63,509 bases of DNA, taken from positions 1-63,509 of the forward strand of contig PLTN01000191.1 of assembly GCA_003164495.1 (NCBI GenBank), in the 5' to 3' direction. A program made the translations under genes and the position numbers. Source of the stretch: Vulcanimicrobiota bacterium. Its GTDB lineage: Bacteria > Vulcanimicrobiota > Vulcanimicrobiia > Vulcanimicrobiales > Vulcanimicrobiaceae. Under the pieces are notes generated by a model that saw only the letters and a list, made by a program, of their open reading frames with translations, did no database searches and was not told where the DNA came from. This document shows, piece by piece, positions 24,088 through 32,723 of this stretch; positions within the stretch are counted from its first letter, which is position 1, and each line of letters opens with the position of its first letter.

Positions 24088-25118
24088 TATGCGGCCGACG
24101 GCTCCAGTTCGGCTAGATCGGGAAAGACGTGTTCGGTCAGCAGATCGAGCGAATGGCGCGACTGTTCGAACGTTAGACCGCCGAAGGCAACGCGAACGGC
24201 GAGGTAGTTGATGCCGGATTCGTCGATGAAGTTTGCCAGGTAATCGCGCACGCTCGTTGGATTGCCGCACGCGATGAGGCCGGCCGCGCGCGCTTCGTCG
24301 AAATCGCTGAGCCACTCACGCCGCTTGCGGATCCCATACGTCCGCGCCAAGTGCTGCGTGTGATCGCTGTACATCGCATATGCCGCTTTGGCGAGCGTCA
24401 CGGCTTCAGCATCGGTATCGGCGACCACCGTGAATTTCGTGCTGCCGAAAAACGGAAACTCGCCCGGGTCGCGGCCCGCGTTCGCCCATTCGGCGCGATA
24501 GCGGTCGCTGAGCACGCGCACGCCGCCGGGCGGCAGATTCGACATGAGGTTCACGCCGTGCTTCGCGGCCCACACCGCCGTCCCGGGCGAACCGATACCG
24601 TACCACAGCGGCGGACGCGGCTTCTGATACGGCTGCATCACGATCGGCACGTTGTCGAACGTGTAGTGCTCGCCCTTGAAGTTCAGTACTCCGCCCTCGA
24701 ACGCGCGCAGCAGCACTTCAAGCGACTCTGCGTACATCGCGTCGGCGATCTTCATGTCGGTGATGCCGAGGAAGCTCAGCTCGGTCGGATTCACCCCGCG
24801 TCCGATACCCAGCTCCAAGCGCCCGCGGCTGAGTTGGTCGAGCATACAGATTTCTTCATAGAAGCGGTACGGATGGTAGGCCGCGAGGCAAAACACCATC
24901 GCGCCGAAGCGCAGGGTCTTGGTGCGCTGCGCGAGCGAGGCGAGGAACACCGGCGGCGACGGCGCCATCCCCAGCGGCGTGCCGTGATGTTCGGCCATGT
25001 GATAGGCGTGAATCCATCCGCTCGCGTCGTAGGCTTCGGCCAGCCGCAGACGATCCTCGTACTGGTCACTGGTTGAAACGTTGCTGCGGTCAATGTGATC
25101 GAATGCGCCGAACTTCAT
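24087..25118 (-). CDS. LLM-class (luciferase-like) flavin-dependent monooxygenase
   Basis: 343 residues from the ATG at 25118; the reading frame stays open to 25967 but that part is antisense to the LivK-like gene. Family elements: 'YHMAEHHGTPLG', 'RFGAMVFCLAAYHPYRFYEE', 'LSRGRLELGIGRGVNPTE' and 'RPPLWYGIGSPG'. It belongs to the luciferase-like group (LuxA/CAMP type) and is only distantly related to the gene at 19966. It is the first gene of a five-gene run; its promoter should lie in 25119-25236. Confidence 0.85.
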   Translation of the reverse strand: MKFGAFDHIDRSNVSTSDQYEDRLRLAEAYDASGWIHAYHMAEHHGTPLGMAPSPPVFLASLAQRTKTLRFGAMVFCLAAYHPYRFYEEICMLDQLSRGRLELGIGRGVNPTELSFLGITDMKIADAMYAESLEVLLRAFEGGVLNFKGEHYTFDNVPIVMQPYQKPRPPLWYGIGSPGTAVWAAKHGVNLMSNLPPGGVRVLSDRYRAEWANAGRDPGEFPFFGSTKFTVVADTDAEAVTLAKAAYAMYSDHTQHLARTYGIRKRREWLSDFDEARAAGLIACGNPTSVRDYLANFIDESGINYLAVRVAFGGLTFEQSRHSLDLLTEHVFPDLAELEPSAA

Positions 25119-25235
25119 CTTGAGTTCAAGCGTTCGCTCGGAAGCAGCAGGTTGCCTCGAATCACGGGCGCGGTTTGTGGCCGAGCGTGTGACGATACAG
25201 CCACCGCGTGGCCCACTTTTGCGCCACAATCCCCG

Positions 25236-25264
25236 TGTCATCCCGAGCTTGTCGATGGACCGCC
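25236..25264 (+). repeat. dispersed intergenic repeat, short type with extended flank
   Basis: TGTCATCCCGAGCTTGTCG then ATGGACCGCC. The following bases, ending CAGGGCAACTCCACC at about 25295, recur after the copy at 57388, so the repeated unit is longer than its core. The repeat sits in the 200-base gap between divergent genes at 25118 and 25320. Confidence 0.72.
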
Positions 25265-25319
25265 CGTAACCGAAGCCGTCAGCAGGGCAACTCCACCTCG
25301 GCAAGCGTACCAGCAGCGC

Positions 25320-26504
25320 ATGAGATTCCGGTTGGCCGCGGCGGTGTTCGCACTTTTTGCGCTCGGCGTGAGAAGCGAGGGCGCGCGAGCGGCAGAACCC
25401 TACGTTATCCCGGTCATCGTCGAGCTCACCGGGGCAAACGCGTACGCCGGCAGCACCTACCGCGATGCGCTGGTCATCTTCCAGCGCTACACCAACCAAA
25501 ACGGCGGGATCAATGGTCGGCCGCTCCAGTTCAACTTCCTCGACGACGAGTCGAGCCCGCAAGTCGCCGTTGCGCTCGCGACGCAGGTCCTCACCCAGCA
25601 TCCCGCCGTCGTGATCGGCGGAACGCAGACCGCGACGTGCGCCGCCGTGGCGCCGCTGATGGTCAACGGACCGCTCGACTTCTGCATCTCGCCGGCCTAT
25701 CAGCCGCCGCTGAAGAGCTTCGTGTTCGCCACCTCGGCATCGCTCAGCGACATCGTCACGGCCCACCTGCGATTTGCCCACCTCATGGGGTACCATCGCA
25801 TCGCGACGATCGATACGACGGACGCGACCGGCCAAGTCTCGGAACGCACCTACGCAGCGGCCGAAGCGCTCCCCGAGAACCGCGACCTCACCTTCTTCCC
25901 GGTCGAGCACCTCAACGTCACCGATCTCACCGCCAACGCGCAAGCCAGCCGCATCAAGGCCGAGCATCCGGATATCATCGTGAGCTCGTCGGCCGGACCC
26001 GCCTTCGGCACGGCCTTACGCAGTTTGCACGACGCCGGGGTCGACGTTCCGTTCATGGCATCGGCAGCAAATCTCGACGCACGCCTCCTCGCGCAGTACC
26101 GCTCGTTCATGCCCCGCACCATCTACTTCAACAGCGTGCTCTTCTTCGCTCGCGATCGCATCAAGCGCGGCCCGCAGCGTACCGCCATCGACACATTCTA
26201 CGATGCCTTCAAAGGCAACGAGCAAACGATGACGCCGGGCAGCGGGTTCGCTTGGGACCCGGCACTGATCGTCACGAGCGCCTTGCGTAAACTCGGCACG
26301 AACGCAACGGCGGATCAACTGCACGACTACATCGAGAACCTGCGATCGTTCCCGGCCGCGAGCGGGACGTACGACTTCACCCGCGGCGACCAGCACGGTC
26401 TGAGCACCGACGCCGTCATCTTCCTGACCTACAACTCAGTCGACAACAGCTTCGTCCCGGCCACAACCGGCGGCGGAGTTCCCATCAGGCGGGGAACATC
26501 ATGA
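25320..26504 (+). CDS. LivK-like (type 1) periplasmic substrate-binding protein
   Basis: 394 residues from the ATG at 25320, Sec signal 'AAAVFALFALGVRSEGARA'. It is a Leu/Ile/Val-binding-protein fold: 'ELTGANAYAGSTYRDALVIF' at the start, 'NGGINGRPLQFNFLDDES', and 'SGFAWDPALIVTSALRKLG' near the end. A relative is cut by the window end at 63159. No LivHMGF genes are present here. The stop TGA overlaps the ATG of a decayed second binding-protein gene at 26501. Confidence 0.85.
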   Translation: MRFRLAAAVFALFALGVRSEGARAAEPYVIPVIVELTGANAYAGSTYRDALVIFQRYTNQNGGINGRPLQFNFLDDESSPQVAVALATQVLTQHPAVVIGGTQTATCAAVAPLMVNGPLDFCISPAYQPPLKSFVFATSASLSDIVTAHLRFAHLMGYHRIATIDTTDATGQVSERTYAAAEALPENRDLTFFPVEHLNVTDLTANAQASRIKAEHPDIIVSSSAGPAFGTALRSLHDAGVDVPFMASAANLDARLLAQYRSFMPRTIYFNSVLFFARDRIKRGPQRTAIDTFYDAFKGNEQTMTPGSGFAWDPALIVTSALRKLGTNATADQLHDYIENLRSFPAASGTYDFTRGDQHGLSTDAVIFLTYNSVDNSFVPATTGGGVPIRRGTS

Positions 26505-26590
26505 AACGTTAGTTGCTCGCGCCGCTCCTTTGGCTCGCCCTGCTGCTGTCGAGTGTAGGCGCGGCGAACGCCCAAGATCACGGGATCTCT
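26501..26590 (+). pseudogene. remnant of a secreted protein gene with a stop at codon 4
   Basis: ATG AAA CGT TAG followed in frame by a perfect signal-peptide core, 'LLAPLLWLALLLSSVGAANA', then 'QDHG' before the frame runs into the convergent gene at 26592. The ATG overlaps the TGA of the LivK-like gene (ATGA), which is how coupled genes in this window start. I infer a former downstream binding-protein gene inactivated by a CAG-to-TAG change or similar, with the body deleted. Confidence 0.6.
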
Positions 26591-26591
26591 C

Positions 26592-27290
26592 CTACGGCAC
26601 GCCCATCAACGTGCCGAGAGCAGTGGGCCGCGGCGCCTGCGCGGCTCGCAACAACGCCCACAGAACCGATTGATTGCTCGTAACGAGCGGCTTCTTCAAA
26701 CCGTCTTCGACGCGGTCGATCACCGCAAAGCACGAGATGTTGGCGCAGCTGAGGAGATAACCGTCGGCGTCGGGGCGCCGCCCGGCCAACAGCGTCTCTT
26801 CCCACAATGACGGCGGGGCAGCGCAGTACGCGTCGCTGCCGGCCAGATCCAGCGCCGTGCACGACGCAACGCGGTAACCGGCATCGGTGAAATACACCGC
26901 TTCGTGCTCGGTCACGGCCTGCGAATACGGTGTCACGAGCCCGAAGCTCCGCACGGAGAGAATATCGAGCGCCGCACGGATCGCCGTGGCCGTCGTGGTC
27001 ACCGGCGCGCTCGTTGCCCCGGCCATCGCCGCGAGCAAACGCTGTTCGCCGTCGTTCCCCTCGGACGTCGAATTTGCCGTGCAGTGAAAGGCGATAGCAT
27101 CGCAGCGAGCATCATTCAGCGTAGCGGCGGCCGCAGCAACGGCGGGCAGCAGTTCTTCGATCGGGCGCTCGAACTGGCCGGTCATCCGCAGTCGTGCCAC
27201 GTGCGCGGTGACCCCCGCCGGAAGGACCCGGACCATCTCCTGTTCGACCATACGGTTCGACGACGGGATGATCAACCCAATGCGTTTCAT
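26592..27290 (-). CDS. Asp/Glu racemase-fold enzyme (maleate isomerase / arylmalonate decarboxylase family)
   Basis: 232 residues. Two cysteines are placed as in this family: 'AFHCTANSTSEG' (about residue 90) and 'LLSCANISC' (about residue 193), the pair that does two-base proton transfer in racemases and maleate isomerase. The N-terminus 'IGLIIPSSNRMVEQEM' is typical of maleate isomerase-like proteins. It follows the binding protein at 27304 by 13 bases and probably shares the Rieske transcript from 29372. Maleate isomerase-type activity would suit the end of an aromatic degradation route. Confidence 0.75.
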   Translation of the reverse strand: MKRIGLIIPSSNRMVEQEMVRVLPAGVTAHVARLRMTGQFERPIEELLPAVAAAAATLNDARCDAIAFHCTANSTSEGNDGEQRLLAAMAGATSAPVTTTATAIRAALDILSVRSFGLVTPYSQAVTEHEAVYFTDAGYRVASCTALDLAGSDAYCAAPPSLWEETLLAGRRPDADGYLLSCANISCFAVIDRVEDGLKKPLVTSNQSVLWALLRAAQAPRPTALGTLMGVP

Positions 27291-27303
27291 TCGCGCTGCG
27301 CGG

Positions 27304-28278
27304 TTACGTCCGGGCGATCAAGGTGCGTGCATCGACGGGCTTCGTGAACATCTTGTTCTGGGCCGCGATATCCAACACGGGTTGAATGATGTCCGGCGTC
27401 ATCGACGTGGCATAAAGCGTTCGTTGCATTCCGGCCGCCTTCACCGGATCGAGTTTTCCATCGCGAACGAGAATGTCGAATGTCTCGTCGTGGTGGGTGT
27501 TGGCCCAGCGCGCCGTATCATAGATCGCATTCACGGCACGGCGCGCGCGGGCCGGGTCGGCTTCCATCCACGCTTGCGATGCATACCATACCGAAACGCA
27601 AAACTGCTTTCCCTTTGCGAGATCGGCTGCAGCATCGTACGGAGCTCCCACCGACCGAACCAGCCCCTTGCCGAACGTGACGAACGGTTCGCTGATCAGT
27701 GCGGCATCGACCGTTCCGCGCTGCAGCGCGGGGATGGCCAGCGTCGGCGGCAGTTCGACGAAACGAACGGCTGATTCAGGAATGCCGTGGAGCGTAAGCC
27801 ACGATTTCGTGCACGCCGTCGTCATACCGACCAGGGTCGGCACGCCGATCGTCTTACCGGCTAAATCTTTCGGCCCATGAAGGGGTGAATCCACGGCTAC
27901 GGCCAGGATGGCCGTTCCCGAATCGGCCGGCTCGCGATAGAGACCGCCGCCGGCAATGAGCAAGATCGGCAAGCCGGCGTTGATTGCGTTGACCCCGGAA
28001 ACGAGATCGCCGGTTCCCATCTCGAGCGAACCGCCGCCGATGGCCGCGGCCACCGCTCCGGCGTTATATTGACTGATCGGCTGCACGTCGAGGCCCGCTT
28101 TGGCGAACGCGCCGGCGTCCTTCGCGAAGAACGGTTCGGCGAACAGATCCGAAAAGACCCCGGCGATCCGAACCGGCGTGGCTGCCTGTGCCGACGCGAT
28201 GCGAGGGACCGCGGTAGCGGCGAGACCGGTTCCGATGGCCTTGAGTGCGGCCGAGCGCGAGAGCGCATTCTTCTCCAT
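27304..28278 (-). CDS. NMT1/SsuA-like periplasmic solute-binding protein
   Basis: 324 residues; signal region 'ALKAIGTGLAATAVPRIASA'. It has 'LFAEPFFAKDAGAFAKAGLD' and 'PKDLAGKTIGVPT'. It is the middle gene of Rieske (28323) - binding protein - racemase-fold protein, with 44 bases to the Rieske gene. No transporter partner is encoded beside it. The ligand is probably the substrate of the Rieske enzyme, by position only. Confidence 0.84.
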   Translation of the reverse strand: MEKNALSRSAALKAIGTGLAATAVPRIASAQAATPVRIAGVFSDLFAEPFFAKDAGAFAKAGLDVQPISQYNAGAVAAAIGGGSLEMGTGDLVSGVNAINAGLPILLIAGGGLYREPADSGTAILAVAVDSPLHGPKDLAGKTIGVPTLVGMTTACTKSWLTLHGIPESAVRFVELPPTLAIPALQRGTVDAALISEPFVTFGKGLVRSVGAPYDAAADLAKGKQFCVSVWYASQAWMEADPARARRAVNAIYDTARWANTHHDETFDILVRDGKLDPVKAAGMQRTLYATSMTPDIIQPVLDIAAQNKMFTKPVDARTLIART

Positions 28279-28322
28279 GTCCGGCCCTTGGAGAAAATCT
28301 CCAAACGTCCTATGGGCAGCCG

Positions 28323-29372
28323 CTAGCGAACGCGCAACAGTTCCGCCTCGCGCTCGGCGAGGATCATCGACTCCACCATCTTGCGCCCCCGCAACGGGCC
28401 GGCGTCGGCCTGCGCGGAGAGATCGTTCTGCAAGGGACCGCGATCGATCATGCGCTCGTTGCCCTCGATCGCGTCGATGTCTTCGAGCACGCCCAACCGC
28501 CAGCCCGCGCGCAACTCTTCCGTCAACGCGGCATCATCCTGGCCGAACGAACGCGTGAACGCCCAGAAATAATGCGACGTCGCCGGCGTCTCGGGCGTGG
28601 CGATGTGAAAGACACGAAATCGTCCGAACAATGTTCCGCCGCCATAAAAGGCCGAACCCGACGAAAGGAACGCGGGCGGATAAAAATCGGTACTGAGGAC
28701 GCGCTCGACCGGGCCGTTCAAGCCCAGCACGCGCGCATGAAAAGCCGTCGGCGCCGGTTCGGAAACGCTGCGCTCCGAATGCAGATAGCGTCCGCGATCC
28801 TCCACCTCGATCGGCGCCGCCGCGATCCCGCTCGTGCCGATCGTCTTCGCGTGAACGAACGTGACGTGGGTGAGATCCAAAACGTTCTCGTTCATCAGTT
28901 GATAGCGCGCCGCGAGCGGTTCGACGCCGCCGACCGATGCGAGCCAGTCCGAATCTTCGAGGTGGAGCTGCGCGTGATCGGGGATCAGTCCCAGATCGGC
29001 GAGTGCGGGATCGCCCATCCAAATCCAGAGCCATTGCCACTTCTCGACAACGGGATACGTGCGAATCTTGAAGCCGTTCGGAACGTAGCTTTCTTGCGAC
29101 GGAATCGCCGTGCACGCGCCGCCGCAATCGAAGGTCCAGCCGTGGTAGCCGCACTGCAACGCATCGCCGACAACCGCCGCGCGAACCATCGGGAAACGCC
29201 GGTGCGGACAGCGGCCGGCCACGGCGATCGGCGCGCCCGCTTCCGTGCGGTAGAACACGACCGGCTCGTCGAGCAGCGTGCGCTCCATCGGGGTCCGCGT
29301 CACCTCATAGCTGAATGCCGCGATATACCACTGCTGCCGCGGGTAACTCTGGGTCGTTTTGAAGGGGTACAT
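28323..29372 (-). CDS. Rieske oxygenase alpha subunit, VanA-like
   Basis: 349 residues, the short form typical of vanillate O-demethylase (VanA) and related demethylases. The ligands are C55-x-H57, C74-x2-H77 and D166-x2-H169-x4-H174. An SD-like GGAG precedes the ATG. The promoter region shares a 16-bp palindrome with the divergent TetR gene at 29412, so TetR control is very likely. There is no VanB-type reductase in the operon, which continues with a binding protein and a racemase-fold protein. Confidence 0.88.
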   Translation of the reverse strand: MYPFKTTQSYPRQQWYIAAFSYEVTRTPMERTLLDEPVVFYRTEAGAPIAVAGRCPHRRFPMVRAAVVGDALQCGYHGWTFDCGGACTAIPSQESYVPNGFKIRTYPVVEKWQWLWIWMGDPALADLGLIPDHAQLHLEDSDWLASVGGVEPLAARYQLMNENVLDLTHVTFVHAKTIGTSGIAAAPIEVEDRGRYLHSERSVSEPAPTAFHARVLGLNGPVERVLSTDFYPPAFLSSGSAFYGGGTLFGRFRVFHIATPETPATSHYFWAFTRSFGQDDAALTEELRAGWRLGVLEDIDAIEGNERMIDRGPLQNDLSAQADAGPLRGRKMVESMILAEREAELLRVR

Positions 29373-29395
29373 GCCGCATCTCCAATATCGACTGT

Positions 29396-29411
29396 GTTAT
29401 AATATTATAAC
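29396..29411. promoter_or_regulatory. 16-bp perfect palindrome, likely TetR operator overlapping two -10 boxes
   Basis: GTTATAATATTATAAC. It contains TATAAT on each strand, so it can serve as the -10 region of both divergent genes, and it ends one base before the TetR ATG (29412). A TetR dimer here would block both promoters. The TetR transcript read from this box would start at or near its own start codon. Confidence 0.78.
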
Positions 29412-30107
29412 ATGCTCGACTTTTCTTGCCAAGGCCCCGGCGGCCCCGTGAATCCGGGACTGCGCGAGCGTCAAAAGGCCGACCGCCGGCGGCGCATCGA
29501 GGCGGCGGCCAAGGCTGTCTTTCATGAAAAAGGCTATGACGCCGCGACGACCCGCGAGATCGCCGCCCGCGCGGAGGTCAGTATCGGCACGCTTTTCGCC
29601 TACGCCCGTGACAAGCGCGATCTCCTCACCATGGTCTACCGCGACGAGCTCCACGCGCTGACCGAGTCGACCTACGCGTCGGTTCCCCCCCAGGCGCCGG
29701 TGCTCGACCAGCTCATTCACATGTTCGAACCGCGCTACGCCTACTGGAGCAGCGATACGGCGCTCGCCCGGCATGCACTCCGCGAAACGTTCGCGGCGAC
29801 CTACCCCATCGACGGCGATGCAAACGCCGCTACCGCCGACGCACCCGAGCACTTCTTGCTCTTGAAGCTCGTCGCGCTCATCCGCGCCGGCCAACGCGAC
29901 CGGCGCATCAAGGCGAACGACGGGCCCGAACTCATCGCGCGCGTTGTGCTGGACATTTACCTGAGCGAAAATCGGGCTTGGCTTGCGCAGCCCTCGCCGC
30001 TGCTCGACGAGGGCATGACCCATCTACGAGCGGCGCTCGAACTGGCGCTGCGCGCTGTTTCGCCGAACCGGTCCGGATCGAAGAGCTCGCGGACGCGGAG
30101 CAAATGA
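29412..30107 (+). CDS. TetR-family transcriptional regulator
   Basis: 231 residues. The helix-turn-helix is at about residues 25-70: 'RRRIEAAAKAVFHEKGYDAA' followed by 'TREIAARAEVSIGTLFAYAR'. The ATG directly follows the palindrome at 29396-29411, so autoregulation and control of the divergent VanA-like operon are expected. The last 14 residues (PNRSGSKSSRTRSK) look unnatural: that DNA encodes, in another frame, a fragment of an AraC regulator (30065-30208), so the TetR tail has probably been replaced or extended. Confidence 0.87.
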   Translation: MLDFSCQGPGGPVNPGLRERQKADRRRRIEAAAKAVFHEKGYDAATTREIAARAEVSIGTLFAYARDKRDLLTMVYRDELHALTESTYASVPPQAPVLDQLIHMFEPRYAYWSSDTALARHALRETFAATYPIDGDANAATADAPEHFLLLKLVALIRAGQRDRRIKANDGPELIARVVLDIYLSENRAWLAQPSPLLDEGMTHLRAALELALRAVSPNRSGSKSSRTRSK

Positions 30108-30208
30108 GCCTCTTGGCGTTCCATCGGGAATTCAAGGCGCTCACGTCGATGACGCCGTTACAGTACAAGAAACGCCGCGAAGTCCGCGGGACGGGTCTTC
30201 CGGCTTAG
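30065..30208 (+). pseudogene. fragment of an AraC-family regulator
   Basis: In the frame of 30065 the DNA reads 'EPVRIEELADAEQMSLLAFH' and then 'REFKALTSMTPLQYKKR', a clear first half of the AraC C-terminal HTH domain (consensus L-A...M-S...F-x-R-x-F-K...P-x-Y). The sensor domain before it and the second HTH helix after it are gone, and the frame ends at TAG 30206-30208. It has no start of its own and overlaps the end of the TetR gene out of frame, so it is a recombination scar. Confidence 0.65.
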
Positions 30209-30228
30209 GCCATCCAATGTGACGCTTC

Positions 30229-31038
30229 ATGCCGGCTAAGATCAACCACCTGGCCATCGTGAGCGAGAAATACGCGGTCGCCGGAAAATTCTACGAGGCG
30301 ATGTTCGGGATGCGCACGTCGCCGAACGCCCGCCCGGCCCGCGCCGTCACCGTCGGCGACGGCTACGTCGGCTTGAACATCAACCCGCGCTTCATCGGCC
30401 GTCCGGCCCGCTTCGACCACTTCGGGGTTGAAGTCGACGATGCGGAAAGCACCTTCGATCATATCGGGCGCACCTATCCGACCGTGAAATGGCTCAAGCG
30501 TCCGACGAATCGGCCGTTCGCCGGCGTGACCACGCACGATCCCGACGGCAACGTCTTCGACATCTCACAGAAGGCGATGGAAAATCGCACCGACATCTAT
30601 GCCGACAACAACGCGTTGAACGAGCGCCACGTGCGGCACTTCGGATTCCGCACCTTGAATCCCGATGCGATGGCCGATTTCTACAGCGACGTCTTCAAAT
30701 TTGCGCGCATCGATTCCGCGTCCGGCGATCCCAATCGCTATCTCACCGACGGACACATAACGATGGTCGTGATGCCGTGGGCGATCACCGATTACAACGG
30801 TACCGGAATCGTGTCCCCGTCGATGGATCACATCGGGTTCCGGGTCGAAAATCTCGCGGAGTTCAAGGCCCATGTCGACCGCGTCGGCGGCTCGAACCCC
30901 TATCTCGCACCATCGCTGCTGCAAGGCGGTCCGGAAGACTGCGCGCGCATGGAACTGGCGCGGCGCAGTTGTCCGCTCTGCGAGCACTACTTGGTCGACG
31001 TCGACGGCGTCTTGATCTCGGCATCGGAGACGGCCTAA
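30229..31038 (+). CDS. VOC-superfamily protein (extradiol dioxygenase/glyoxalase type), two domains
   Basis: 269 residues with two vicinal-oxygen-chelate modules. The first starts 'KINHLAIVSEKYAVAGKFYE' and has 'FDHFGVEVDD'; the second starts 'VRHFGFRTLNPDAMADFYSD' and has 'MDHIGFRVENLAEFKAHVDR'. Metal-ligand candidates are the histidines at the start of the modules and in D-H. It is the first gene of a pair with the binding protein at 31043, four bases apart. Ring cleavage of a catechol or a lyase role is plausible but not shown. Confidence 0.75.
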   Translation: MPAKINHLAIVSEKYAVAGKFYEAMFGMRTSPNARPARAVTVGDGYVGLNINPRFIGRPARFDHFGVEVDDAESTFDHIGRTYPTVKWLKRPTNRPFAGVTTHDPDGNVFDISQKAMENRTDIYADNNALNERHVRHFGFRTLNPDAMADFYSDVFKFARIDSASGDPNRYLTDGHITMVVMPWAITDYNGTGIVSPSMDHIGFRVENLAEFKAHVDRVGGSNPYLAPSLLQGGPEDCARMELARRSCPLCEHYLVDVDGVLISASETA

Positions 31039-31042
31039 AGGC

Positions 31043-31984
31043 ATGCGAGCACCTTCGCGTGCCGCTTTTATCCGCGATGTCGCGGCCTTGACGGCCGCAT
31101 CCACCACAGCTGCTCCACGCCTCGCCGCAGCGGCGAGTCCGATTCGTTTCCTCACCGTCGGCAGCGAATCGGGCGCCGCGGCGGTGTATGCATCCGAGCG
31201 CGATTTCTTCAAGGGCGCCGGTGTCGACGTCAACGTGTCCATCATGTCGAGCGGCGGAAGCGTGATCCCCGCCGTCATCGGCGGCAGCGCGGAGTTCGGC
31301 GTGTCGAACCCGATCTCGCTGGCAACGGCGTTTTCGCACGGTGCGCCGCTGGTCTGCTTCGCGGCCACCGTCTATTATCGCAGCACCGCACCGAACTCGC
31401 TGCTGATGGTCGCTAAAGACTCGCCGGTCCAGAGCGCCCGCGATCTGAACGGGAAGACCGTCGCGGTCAACGGGCTGCGGAATACACCGCAGCTTTCAAC
31501 CCAAGTGTGGCTCGACAAAAACGGGGCCGATTCCAAAAGCGTCAAGTTCACCGAAGTGCCGTTCCCGGAGATGGGCCTGGCGCTGACCAGCGGGCGGGTC
31601 GACGCGGCGTTCTTCTCCGAACCCGCGCTCAGCCTCGTTCGAGATAGCCTGCGCGTGCTCGGCGACCCCTACGGCGCGATCGCGCCGCAATTCATCACGG
31701 GATCGTACTTCACCACTCGCACGTATGCCGCCGCACAGCCCACGATCGTCGCGAACGTAGGACGGGCGTTGCGCCAGGCGGCAACGTGGGCCAACGGTCA
31801 TCCGAACGATACCGCCGCGATACTCGCCCGCATCCAAAAGCTCGACGAGGACCGCGTCAGAACGATGGCGCGCTCGATCTACGCGGAACAACTGAGCCCG
31901 AACGATTTACAGCCGGTGTTCGACGTCGCGTTCAAATACGGGTACTTGCCGTCGCAAGTCAGCGCGAAAGCGATGATCCTCTAG
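31043..31984 (+). CDS. NMT1/SsuA-like periplasmic solute-binding protein
   Basis: 313 residues; signal region 'ALTAASTTAAPRLAAA'. It shows 'YASERDFFKGAGVDVNVSIM' and 'ARDLNGKTVAVNG'. Second gene after the VOC protein. It ends 20 bases from the convergent VOC gene at 32004. No permease or ATPase is adjacent. Confidence 0.84.
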   Translation: MRAPSRAAFIRDVAALTAASTTAAPRLAAAASPIRFLTVGSESGAAAVYASERDFFKGAGVDVNVSIMSSGGSVIPAVIGGSAEFGVSNPISLATAFSHGAPLVCFAATVYYRSTAPNSLLMVAKDSPVQSARDLNGKTVAVNGLRNTPQLSTQVWLDKNGADSKSVKFTEVPFPEMGLALTSGRVDAAFFSEPALSLVRDSLRVLGDPYGAIAPQFITGSYFTTRTYAAAQPTIVANVGRALRQAATWANGHPNDTAAILARIQKLDEDRVRTMARSIYAEQLSPNDLQPVFDVAFKYGYLPSQVSAKAMIL

Positions 31985-32003
31985 ATCCGCGTTTCTTGCG
32001 GAA

Positions 32004-32579
32004 TCAGAGTTTCATCCCGGCGCCGCGAATAGGCGATACGGGCAAATCCGTTGTCCGAGTGAGAAACTCTGCCTCTGAGGCTCCCGCGTTTAGACGCTGC
32101 AACCAAGCGTCGGGGTCGAACTCGACGCCGATCGGGTTCGCGGCGAAGCGATCGTGCATGAACGCGTTCGCATCCTCGTTGGTCTTGAAGCTGTCGACCT
32201 GAAACTCCATCTGGTTGCCGTCGGGATCCGCGTAATACATGGATACCGTTATGCCGTGATGGATGCACCAATACGGCGCGATCCCGCGCTCCTTCAAGGT
32301 CAGATAATTTTCAAAGAGATCGCCGAGCGATGCATGCGTATACGCCAGATGATCGACGCCGACGACTCCCAGCTTGTCCGTCTCAGTGCCTTCCGGTTGA
32401 ATCAGCGTCATGTTCGCAAACGCGAAGCGGTGATGCTCATCGTCATAGGTCAAGAAGGCGATGACAGGGTTGGCGTACTGCACTTTAGCGTCGAATACGG
32501 TCGTATACCACTTCACCATCTCATCGAAGCGGCGCGTGCGATACACGACGTGCGCAAATTTCGTCGGCCGGATTGACAT
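32004..32579 (-). CDS. VOC-family protein, catechol-dioxygenase-like (BphC-type domain)
   Basis: 191 residues, one VOC unit with a longer tail. 'FAHVVYRTRRFDEMVKWYTT' opens the module; 'VDHLAYTHASLGDLFENYLT' and 'SMYYADPDGNQMEFQVD' supply the usual second histidine and the glutamate. It is expressed on its own: 144 bases without a gene (32580-32723) lie upstream, where I see an AGAGGG site before the ATG but no convincing promoter. It may be a ring-cleavage dioxygenase or a related lyase. Confidence 0.78.
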   Translation of the reverse strand: MSIRPTKFAHVVYRTRRFDEMVKWYTTVFDAKVQYANPVIAFLTYDDEHHRFAFANMTLIQPEGTETDKLGVVGVDHLAYTHASLGDLFENYLTLKERGIAPYWCIHHGITVSMYYADPDGNQMEFQVDSFKTNEDANAFMHDRFAANPIGVEFDPDAWLQRLNAGASEAEFLTRTTDLPVSPIRGAGMKL

Positions 32580-32723
32580 CAGGGCCCTCTTTCAGATTTT
32601 GTCGCCAATGGGTGGAGGCACGGCAAGCAATTCGTCCCCCGGTTAGCTGATCCCGCAAGCATGCATAACGGAGGGATCACGCGGCTATTCGCACGCTGGC
32701 GTACGGATAGGTGAGGCTAAGAG

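Noticed and set aside
24087-25967. 626-residue reading frame as one fused monooxygenase
   Set aside because: The part upstream of 25118 is antisense to the LivK-like gene and has no domain. The family start is at 25118.
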